This document shows positions 34,029 to 39,848 of a stretch of 39,848 nt of DNA, one piece after another. Source of the stretch: Lachnospiraceae bacterium. Its GTDB lineage: Bacteria > Bacillota > Clostridia > Lachnospirales > Lachnospiraceae. The notes beneath the pieces are model-generated. The model was not told the origin of the DNA and did not search any database. It saw nothing but the letters and a program-made list of their open reading frames with translations. A program made the translations under genes and the position numbers. Location: the NCBI GenBank assembly GCA_022781985.1, contig JALESH010000083.1, positions 1 through 39,848 of the forward strand, in the 5' to 3' direction. Positions within the stretch are counted from its first letter, which is position 1, and each line of letters begins with the position of its first letter.

Positions 34029-34057
34029 ATTATAACATACTTTTCTGAAAAACAACA
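34029..34057 (-). promoter_or_regulatory. Promoter of cheV
   Basis: A consensus TATAAT -10 (34029-34034) has only a weak -35 (TGTTGT, 34052-34057) at 17 bp. The start site would be near 34022, 38 bp before the ATG. Confidence 0.6.
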
Positions 34058-34089
34058 CAATTAATTAGAATTTATTCACGCTTTAGGAC

Positions 34090-35430
34090 TTATCTTTTGT
34101 TTGATTTTTTCCATATATGCATTTTTTCAGCCTCCTTGATCAGTTCGTCCCTGAAATCAGGATGAGCTATACTGATAATCGCTTCCGCCTTCTGCCATGT
34201 AGTCATTCCCTTCACATCCACCAGGCCGTACTCAGTTACCAGCATATGGGTATTTGCCCTGGTGTCCGTTACAATCGAACCGGCCTTGAGGGTAGGGACG
34301 ATCCTGGATTTCACCTGGCCATCCTTGGTCTTGAAGGTAGAGGAACAGCAGATAAAGCTCTTGCCTCCCCTGGAAAGATAAGCCCCCAATACAAAGTCCA
34401 GCTGGCCGCCTGCACCGCTGATATGTGCTGTCCCTGAGCTCTCAGAGCTGATCTGTCCGAACAGGTCCACTTCCACCGCATTGTTGATCGACATAAAATT
34501 GTCAATAGAGGACAGAACCCTGATGTCGTTGGTATAGTTTACAGGAGCTGCCATCACCTTAGGATTTTCATTCAGAAAATCATACATTTTCTGGGTTCCT
34601 GCTGCAAATGCAAAGCACTGTCTCCCCTTGTCGATGCTCTTCTTCATTCCTGTTACCCGTCCTGACTCTGTCATTTCCACAAAGGCATCCACATACATTT
34701 CCGTATGCACTCCCAGATCTTTCAGGTCAGAGGCTGCGATCAGCTTGCCCACCGCATTGGGCATTCCTCCTATTCCAAGCTGGATGCAGGCTCCATCAGG
34801 AATCTGTGCCGTAATATACTCAGCCACCTTCATATCAATATCCGTAGCTGCTGCGGAGGCCAGCTCAGCCATGGGATCATCTCTTCCTTCCACGATCATA
34901 TCCACCTGGGAAATGTGGAGGCTCTCCTCAAATCCGCCATAGCATCTGGGAAGATTTTTATTCACTTCTACAATAATCTTTTTGGAATTCTCAGCAGCCG
35001 CCATCAAATGGGACGGATTTGGACCCAGGTTAAAGTAGCCATGCTCATCCATTTCTGTCACCTGTATCATCAGCACATCATTCCCTATGATATGATCCCT
35101 GTAGTACCTGGGCAGCTCCGAATAACGAATGGGGGCATAAAAGCAGGCTCCCGTGGCAATATGCTTTCTTTCCACCCCACTCATATGCCAGGAGTTCCAG
35201 ATAAAATGCTCTGCCGGATCCGGTACATCAAAGACAGCCGGCCTCCAAAGGCACACTCCGCCCCTTAGCTTCACATCATGAAGCTCCTCATAACGGGCAG
35301 CCAGAGCCTCATCCAGCACTCTGGGATGTCCGCTGCACCAGCCATAATCCACCCAGTCTCCGCTCTTTACAATACTGACTGCCTCCTGGGCAGAGCATAA
35401 TTTTTTTTCATACATTTGCTTTACGTCCAT
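34090..35430 (-). CDS. Acetyl-CoA hydrolase/transferase family, butyryl-CoA:acetate or 4-hydroxybutyrate CoA-transferase
   Basis: A 446-residue class I CoA-transferase, the usual length of Lachnospiraceae butyryl-CoA:acetate CoA-transferase. Conserved blocks include [57 protein letters not shown], the catalytic glutamate in [12 protein letters not shown] (Glu244), [14 protein letters not shown] and [12 protein letters not shown]. It swaps CoA between an acyl group and acetate. The choice between butyrate and 4-hydroxybutyrate substrates cannot be made by eye. The ATG at 35430 follows GGAGGAAAAAA; an in-frame extension to 35496 would run into the promoter. The neighbouring acyl-CoA dehydrogenase unit suggests a role in butyrate-linked fermentation. 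Confidence 0.88.
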   Translation of the reverse strand: MDVKQMYEKKLCSAQEAVSIVKSGDWVDYGWCSGHPRVLDEALAARYEELHDVKLRGGVCLWRPAVFDVPDPAEHFIWNSWHMSGVERKHIATGACFYAPIRYSELPRYYRDHIIGNDVLMIQVTEMDEHGYFNLGPNPSHLMAAAENSKKIIVEVNKNLPRCYGGFEESLHISQVDMIVEGRDDPMAELASAAATDIDMKVAEYITAQIPDGACIQLGIGGMPNAVGKLIAASDLKDLGVHTEMYVDAFVEMTESGRVTGMKKSIDKGRQCFAFAAGTQKMYDFLNENPKVMAAPVNYTNDIRVLSSIDNFMSINNAVEVDLFGQISSESSGTAHISGAGGQLDFVLGAYLSRGGKSFICCSSTFKTKDGQVKSRIVPTLKAGSIVTDTRANTHMLVTEYGLVDVKGMTTWQKAEAIISIAHPDFRDELIKEAEKMHIWKKSNKR

Positions 35431-35467
35431 TTTTTTCCTCCATATCTGCATTTCGATTATTGCATTC

Positions 35468-35496
35468 ATTGTAACCGCTGTGCACTCCGTATTCAA
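35468..35496 (-). promoter_or_regulatory. Promoter of the CoA-transferase gene
   Basis: TTGAAT (35491-35496) and TACAAT (35468-35473) with a 17-bp spacer; the start site is about 31 bp before the ATG. A GTTACA half-site of the inverted repeat at 38853 overlaps the -10, but the second half is missing. Confidence 0.7.
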
Positions 35497-35546
35497 GACC
35501 TTTATTAAAGTTTTTATTTGAAAGACTCAATTCTGCCAGATGGAGC

Positions 35547-35581
35547 AAAAGCAGCCTCAGTAGGAAACTGAGACTGCTTTT
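35547..35581 (-). terminator. Terminator after the flavodiiron gene
   Basis: AAAAGCAGTCTCAGT pairs with ACTGAGGCTGCTTTT (15 bp, one G-T pair) around a TTCCT loop. It lies 19 bp past the fprA stop and separates it from the CoA-transferase gene. Confidence 0.88.
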
Positions 35582-35599
35582 ATCACTGTCTGCCGATTA

Positions 35600-36805
35600 T
35601 TATTTTTCAAGGGACTTGATCAGTGCATCGGCAAGTGTATCGAATTCAGGTTCGTTGGTCTCATCAGCAGAGGAATTCACTGAAACCTGAGAGCCTAAAA
35701 CCAGACACTCTTTCAGCTCCTCATCAATAAATTCCTTCATCAAAGTACCTGACTTGATCGCCCATGTACCATTCTCTATGATTCCGAAGGTTCTCTTCTG
35801 GAAATTCAGTGTCTTGAGATGATGCAGGAAATCATACATCACAGGGTAAATCTGCAGATTGTATGTAACAGAGGCCAATACAATATGGCTGTATTTAAAT
35901 GCTTCAGCAACCAGATAGGATACATGTGTGCTGGAAACATCATACACTGCCACATTCGTCATACCCTTCCTGCAGAGGGTGGATGCCAGGGACTGTGCCG
36001 CAGCCTCAGTGTTCCCGTACATGGAAGCATAAACAATCAAAACTCCCTTCTCCTCCGGCTCATATCTGCTCCACTTGTCATGTTTTTCAATATAGTAGTC
36101 CAAATCAGTACGCCAAACCGGACCGTGGAGAGGACAGAACATTTTAATCGGCACCCCGCCTGCTTTCTGAAGCAGATACTGTACAAAAGGTCCGTATTTT
36201 CCAACAATGTTGCAGAAATATCTTCTTGCATCGTCAATCCAGTCTCTGTCAAAGTTAACCTCATCATTGAAAAGCTTTCCATCCAGGGAACCAAAGGAAC
36301 CGAAGGCATCCGCTGAGAAAAGCACTCCGTTTGTGGTATCAAATGTAACCATAGCCTCCGGCCAGTGCACCATCGGCGCTGCCACAAAGGTAACCGTATG
36401 CTTGCCAAAGCACTTGGTATCCCCCTCCTTCACCTCTTCCTTTCTTCCTTCTATGTTGAAACCGAACTGATGCATGAACATGAATGATTTCTCATTGCTG
36501 ATCACCTTGCAGTCAGGATATCTGATCAGGATCTCTTCCATGGAAGCGGCGTGATCCGGCTCCATATGATTGATCACAAGATAGTCCAGATCCTTACCAT
36601 CCAGTACCTCTTCTACATTTTTCAGAAAATCCCTGCATCCTGACCAGTCTACTGTATCAAACAAAACCTTCTTCTTATCCATCAGCAGATAGGAATTGTA
36701 GGAAACACCTCTCGGAATAGGATGTATATTCTCAAACAGATGAGTACGCTTATCATTCGTACCTACCCAGTACAAATCATCGGTTACCTTTCTAACACTG
36801 CTCAT
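35600..36805 (-). CDS. fprA: FprA-type flavodiiron protein (A-type flavoprotein)
   Basis: A 401-residue cytoplasmic oxidoreductase that reduces O2 to water and, in some members, NO to N2O. The metallo-lactamase domain (about 1-250) carries all the iron ligands: NHMEPDHAASM (His80, Glu82, Asp84, His85), PMVHWPEAM (His147), SADAFGSFG (Asp166) and CPLHGPVW (His227). The flavodoxin domain starts near 254, with the FMN loop YASMYGNTEAAA. It has no fused rubredoxin and needs an external donor; the gene immediately upstream (25 bp) supplies a rubredoxin domain. GGAGGTAATT precedes the ATG. A terminator follows. Confidence 0.96.
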   Translation of the reverse strand: MSSVRKVTDDLYWVGTNDKRTHLFENIHPIPRGVSYNSYLLMDKKKVLFDTVDWSGCRDFLKNVEEVLDGKDLDYLVINHMEPDHAASMEEILIRYPDCKVISNEKSFMFMHQFGFNIEGRKEEVKEGDTKCFGKHTVTFVAAPMVHWPEAMVTFDTTNGVLFSADAFGSFGSLDGKLFNDEVNFDRDWIDDARRYFCNIVGKYGPFVQYLLQKAGGVPIKMFCPLHGPVWRTDLDYYIEKHDKWSRYEPEEKGVLIVYASMYGNTEAAAQSLASTLCRKGMTNVAVYDVSSTHVSYLVAEAFKYSHIVLASVTYNLQIYPVMYDFLHHLKTLNFQKRTFGIIENGTWAIKSGTLMKEFIDEELKECLVLGSQVSVNSSADETNEPEFDTLADALIKSLEK

Positions 36806-36830
36806 AGTATAATTACCTCCTTACGCATAT

Positions 36831-38750
36831 TTATATTGATGAGGGAATAAAGTTGGCTTTTTCTTCTCCGCACTCAGGACAGGTCCACTCCTCTGGAAGA
36901 TCCTTATAGCTTGTTCCGGGAGCGATTTCACCCTCCTCGTCTCCGTTTTCAGGAATATATTCATAGCCGCATCCAAGGCAGACATACCTTCCGATCGGAG
37001 CGGGCTTAGCCTCTTCTGCCACGGCACGCTTCATCTTCACCATCGGAGGCGCCGGCTGCTTGGGATTACCGTCATCCAGAGCCTTTGTAAGAAGAGGCAG
37101 AATCTCATTCAAATCTCCCACAATACCATAATCAGCATTCTTGAAGATAGGCGCATTGGCATTGCTGTTGATTGCAACAATAGTGGCAGCTTCCTTAATC
37201 CCCTTCAAATGCTGTCCGGCACCGGAAATACCACAGGCAATATACAGGTTTCCTGTAAACTTCTGTCCGCTCATACCCACATAACGGTTCAAAGGCACAT
37301 ACATAAGCTGCTCTGCAACCGGTCTGGAAGAGCCTACCGCAGCTCCTGCAGCTATCGCCAGATCATAAATAAGCTGCATATTCTCCTTGCTTCCGATACC
37401 CTTTCCGGCACTCACTACCCTTTCCGCAGATATAATTGGTGTATCTATATCAATGCCTACTGTGAAATCATGCCCGTCCGCCTTCAGATTTTCTACCAGC
37501 TGGCTTACCTTTTCCTCCGGACTGCCTTCCTTAAATATCATTTTCTTACGGCTGCCTGTGATAGCGCCCTTCTGCTTCGGCTTTGCAGGAGCCGCAGAAG
37601 CTTTGGCAGCTTTACCGAGAATATAAGAAGCTATGACCACATTCTGAATCTCGTTGGTTCCTTCATAAATAGTACAAATCTTGGCATCACGATATGCACG
37701 CTCCACATCCATACCCTTCAGATAGCCATTTCCGCCAAAGATCTGAAGCGAATCATTCACTACCTCCAGGCAAATATCAGATGCATACTTTTTGGCCATT
37801 GCCGCTTCCATTCCATAAGGCTCATGGTGCTCCTTTAACTCTGCAGCACTGTAAACCAGAAATCTTGCAGCACGGATCTTAGTGGCCATCTCTGCAATTT
37901 TAAACTGGATTGCCTGAAGCTGGGCAATAGGCGCCCCAAACTGCTCCCTGTCCTTTGCATATTCAACAGCCGCCTCATAAGCCCCTTGGGCAATACCCAG
38001 CGCCTGAGCTGCAATACCGATACGGCCTCCGTCCAGGGTGGCCATTGCGATCTTAAAGCCCTGCCCCTCTTTGCCAAGCAGGTTTTCCTTCGGAACCTTT
38101 ACGTTATTAAACAGCAGCTGCGCTGTAGCAGAGGAACGTATACCCAATTTATCATAGTGATCGCCGAAGGTAAAGCCTTCCCAGCCCTTCTCCACAATAA
38201 ATGCACTGATTCCCTTTGTGCCGATACCAGGCGTGGTCACAGCAAAAATTACATATGTATCAGCTTCACCGCCATTGGTGATAAAGATTTTTTCGCCATT
38301 CAGAATATAGTGATCCCCCACCAGCTCAGCTGTGGTCTCCGTTCCGCCTGCATCCGATCCTGCGTTAGGCTCTGTCAGTCCGAAAGCACCTATTTTCTCC
38401 CCCTTGGCCAAGGGAACCAAATATTTCTGTTTCTGTTCTTCCGTACCAAAAGCAAAAATGGGATAGGTACCCAAAGACACATGAGCAGACAAAATAACAC
38501 CTGTACCTCCATCTACTCTGGACAACTCCTCTACCCCAATCGCATAGCTGATGATATCCTTACCCATGCCGCCGTATTCTACAGGATAAGGCAATCCCAT
38601 ATATCCCCTCCGGGCAAAATCCTTGATCTGCTCTCTGGGAAATTCACTATTCTTATCCAGCATAAAGGCAATGGGCTTTATCTCTCTCTCCACCCATTCC
38701 CTGATCTCAGCACGAAGCTGTTCATGCTCTTCCGATGTCTTGTAATACAT
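36831..38750 (-). CDS. Acyl-CoA dehydrogenase fused to EtfA C-terminal domain and rubredoxin
   Basis: A 639-residue fusion. Residues 1-382 are a short-chain acyl-CoA dehydrogenase: FAD loops FGLTEPNAGSDAG and IFITNG, and the catalytic base Glu363 in CTIYEGTNEIQN. Residues about 440-560 match the FAD-binding C-terminal domain of electron-transfer flavoprotein alpha (VVSAGKGIGSKENM, ACGISGAGQHLKGI, PIFKNADYGIVGDLNEI). Residues 586-639 are a rubredoxin with CLGCGYEY and CPECGEEK holding iron. The ETF N-terminal half and EtfB are missing both here and in the window. Electrons from an acyl-CoA could thus flow internally to rubredoxin and on to FprA next door. The ATG at 38750 follows GGAAGGAGG; an in-frame extension to 38783 is ignored. 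Confidence 0.95.
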   Translation of the reverse strand: MYYKTSEEHEQLRAEIREWVEREIKPIAFMLDKNSEFPREQIKDFARRGYMGLPYPVEYGGMGKDIISYAIGVEELSRVDGGTGVILSAHVSLGTYPIFAFGTEEQKQKYLVPLAKGEKIGAFGLTEPNAGSDAGGTETTAELVGDHYILNGEKIFITNGGEADTYVIFAVTTPGIGTKGISAFIVEKGWEGFTFGDHYDKLGIRSSATAQLLFNNVKVPKENLLGKEGQGFKIAMATLDGGRIGIAAQALGIAQGAYEAAVEYAKDREQFGAPIAQLQAIQFKIAEMATKIRAARFLVYSAAELKEHHEPYGMEAAMAKKYASDICLEVVNDSLQIFGGNGYLKGMDVERAYRDAKICTIYEGTNEIQNVVIASYILGKAAKASAAPAKPKQKGAITGSRKKMIFKEGSPEEKVSQLVENLKADGHDFTVGIDIDTPIISAERVVSAGKGIGSKENMQLIYDLAIAAGAAVGSSRPVAEQLMYVPLNRYVGMSGQKFTGNLYIACGISGAGQHLKGIKEAATIVAINSNANAPIFKNADYGIVGDLNEILPLLTKALDDGNPKQPAPPMVKMKRAVAEEAKPAPIGRYVCLGCGYEYIPENGDEEGEIAPGTSYKDLPEEWTCPECGEEKANFIPSSI

Positions 38751-38825
38751 AATTATTATCCTCCTTCCTATTTTTCTCTGCACTTTTATTAAATCTCATT
38801 ATTTTGAAATTATTATTTTATACAT

Positions 38826-38854
38826 ATTATACAAGAAGAAAAAAAAGAAGTATG
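38826..38854 (-). promoter_or_regulatory. Activator-dependent promoter of the dehydrogenase-fprA operon
   Basis: A perfect -10 TATAAT (38826-38831) is paired with a very poor -35 (CATACT, 38849-38854) at 17 bp. A good -10 with no -35 is typical of promoters that need an activator. The start site would be near 38819, about 69 bp before the ATG. Confidence 0.65.
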
Positions 38855-38868
38855 TAACATTTGTTACA
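38853..38868. promoter_or_regulatory. Crp/Fnr-type operator TGTAAC-N4-GTTACA
   Basis: A perfect inverted repeat (TGTAAC, 4-bp AAAT or ATTT spacer, GTTACA). Its centre, 38860.5, is 41.5 bp upstream of the predicted start, overlapping the -35 as in class II activation. The adjacent Crp/Fnr-family gene is the obvious candidate for its binding protein. Confidence 0.75.
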
Positions 38869-38890
38869 CACTTCAGAATATTTACATAAA

Positions 38891-39580
38891 TTATAACAGC
38901 CTTTCCATTCTCTCTCTGTCAAGCACTCTGATTCTATCCTTTTCAACCTCTATCAGCTCCTCATCCTGCAGCTTCATAAGTGTACGGGAGAGGGATGGTC
39001 TTGCCACTCCAAAGAAAGCAGCCATTTCTTCTCTCTTCATTTTCAGCATTACTTCACCGGCATCATCCATATTATCAAGAAGCCATGTGAAAATTCGCTC
39101 CTGCAGAGAGGAATGACTTACCACATTTAGTTTTTTTATGGCCAGCCACTCCTTTTCTGAAAGAATCTCCAGCATATTTTTGACCAGCTGACTGTGATGA
39201 TGGCAGGCATCGTCACAAAAACAATAAAAAAATTCCCAGGGAATCTGCAATACCTCTACCTCGGTGATTGCCTCTACATCATACCAGTATTTTTTACAGT
39301 TGCCGAAGAAATAATGCTCTCCAAAAATCGTATTCTCCTCAACCTCATAGAGGATATTCTTCTTTCCGGAACTCAGATTTCTGACAATGGCAACCCTCCC
39401 TCTCAATAAAACAAATATGGTTTCAGGCTTTTCCCCCTGACTGCATATGAGTTCACCCTGATGATATCTCCTCTTCCTTGCTTTGGAGCAAAGCACCATC
39501 CTTTCCAGACTCTCATCCGTAATATCATGAAAGAGCTTGTTATTTTTTAATAAAGCGCTGGCCTTTATTTCACTCTCCAT
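38891..39580 (-). CDS. Crp/Fnr-family transcription regulator
   Basis: A 229-residue regulator. The cyclic-nucleotide-binding-like beta-roll covers about 12-120 (CSQGEKPETIFVLLRGRVAI), the dimer helix about 125-150, and the winged helix-turn-helix about 155-229 with recognition helix ARPSLSRTLMKL (193-204). A notable Cys/His cluster lies at the hinge, YCFCDDACHHHS (Cys120, 122, 126; His127-129), next to further cysteines at 31, 46 and 95, which may bind a metal or haem or sense redox state. The recognition helix differs from the Fnr ExxSR and Crp RExxxR patterns. The ATG at 39580 is chosen over an upstream TTG. It probably controls the operon downstream through the repeat at 38853-38868. Confidence 0.9.
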   Translation of the reverse strand: MESEIKASALLKNNKLFHDITDESLERMVLCSKARKRRYHQGELICSQGEKPETIFVLLRGRVAIVRNLSSGKKNILYEVEENTIFGEHYFFGNCKKYWYDVEAITEVEVLQIPWEFFYCFCDDACHHHSQLVKNMLEILSEKEWLAIKKLNVVSHSSLQERIFTWLLDNMDDAGEVMLKMKREEMAAFFGVARPSLSRTLMKLQDEELIEVEKDRIRVLDRERMERLL

Positions 39581-39630
39581 ACCTTCATTCGTCCTTATCA
39601 ATAAAATAGTTCATGGTATTCAGCTGCAAA

Positions 39631-39657
39631 TAAAAAAAACTACCATTCACATGATAG
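39631..39657 (-). terminator. Terminator of the rRNA operon
   Basis: CTATCAT pairs with ATGGTAG (7 bp, one T-G pair) around GTGA, followed by eight T. It lies about 136 bp past the 23S end and before the Crp/Fnr gene. Confidence 0.85.
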
Positions 39658-39793
39658 CTTAATAATCAGGATTTTGCAACAGCAATACTTCCCAAATCTC
39701 CTGAAAAAGGACATACCCTCAAAACCGAACACCTTATCACCTACAACCTTTCTTCTGCTCTCTCCCACTCCTATCAGCTTCCTCCAGCCTCTC

Positions 39794-39848
39794 TGGATAA
39801 GCCCTCGGCCTATTAGTACCGGTCAGCTCCACACATTGCTGTGCTTCC
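39794..39848 (-). rRNA. rrl: 23S ribosomal RNA, 3' end (partial)
   Basis: The minus strand reads GGAGCTGACCGGTACTAATA then GGCCGAGGGCTTATCC, the conserved 3' end of 23S rRNA, entering from the right edge. The end at about 39794 is estimated. The trailer from 39658 to 39793 holds GGTGTTCGGTTTTGAGGGTA, a common rRNA spacer sequence, but nothing resembling a 5S gene. Confidence 0.93.

Noticed and set aside
35461..35480. Second Crp/Fnr operator at the CoA-transferase promoter
   Set aside because: Only one half-site (GTTACA) is present and it overlaps the -10 element; no inverted partner at the right distance.
39658..39793. 5S rRNA gene in the rRNA trailer
   Set aside because: None of the conserved 5S blocks is visible; the trailer only has a typical rRNA spacer sequence and then the terminator.

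Overview
The window is chromosomal DNA from a low-to-mid GC Gram-positive anaerobe, most likely a gut Lachnospiraceae (Clostridia). The evidence is the 23S rRNA 3' end, Bacillota-style AGGAGG ribosome binding sites and promoters, a LicT-type antiterminator with its RNA target, CheV, FprA, a butyryl-CoA:acetate CoA-transferase-like enzyme and the polA-coaE-ftsA-like gene order. Every gene I can support, including both tRNAs and the rRNA, lies on the minus strand, so the window is read from right to left. I see no insertion sequence, phage, integrase, CRISPR array or plasmid module.

Right end (39848 to 34000): the 3' end of a 23S rRNA gene is followed by a terminator with no 5S gene between them. 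Then come a Crp/Fnr-family regulator, a three-domain acyl-CoA dehydrogenase/EtfA-C-terminal/rubredoxin fusion, an FprA flavodiiron protein, and, behind a terminator and its own promoter, a CoA-transferase. A perfect TGTAAC-N4-GTTACA inverted repeat is centred at about -41.5 of the predicted dehydrogenase promoter, the classic class II activator position. Together these look like a regulated electron-disposal route: acyl-CoA to FAD to rubredoxin to the diiron enzyme, then O2 or NO.

Middle right (34000 to 26880): an orphan CheV, a divergent Sir2-like protein, an acidic single-pass membrane protein of unknown function, hisH, hisF, ung and lysA, then tRNA-Leu(CAA) with its own promoter and terminator.

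GlcNAc operon (26750 to 21050): a TTGACA-17-TATGAT promoter, a near-consensus LicT-type ribonucleic antiterminator (RAT) overlapping a terminator, the PRD antiterminator gene, EIIA, HPr, EIICB (nagE), nagB and nagA. nagBA also has its own candidate promoter, which contains a perfect 12-bp palindrome. This HPr keeps His15 but has Lys at position 46. A second HPr-fold protein at the left end keeps the Ser46 region but lacks His15, so the two HPr activities seem to be split between proteins.

Housekeeping operon (20967 to 12716): a zf-HC2 membrane protein, polA with a degenerate proofreading site, coaE, an FtsA-like actin-fold protein with beta-grasp-like repeats, a YycJ/WalJ-type metallo-hydrolase, an ACT-domain protein and a UPF0210 protein.

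Left part (12672 to 961): a promoter drives a tightly packed operon that I consider the least explained unit in the window. It holds two paralogous lipoproteins (propeller-like domain plus solute-binding domain), a MalF/MalG-type permease pair, a very long coiled-coil HlyD-type adaptor and a MacB-type periplasmic core protein lacking most of its FtsX membrane domain. No ATPase is encoded with it. A bifunctional homocysteine methyltransferase/methylenetetrahydrofolate reductase gene follows 23 bp later. The window ends with the Crh-like protein, tRNA-Gly(CCC) and a truncated GNAT acetyltransferase.
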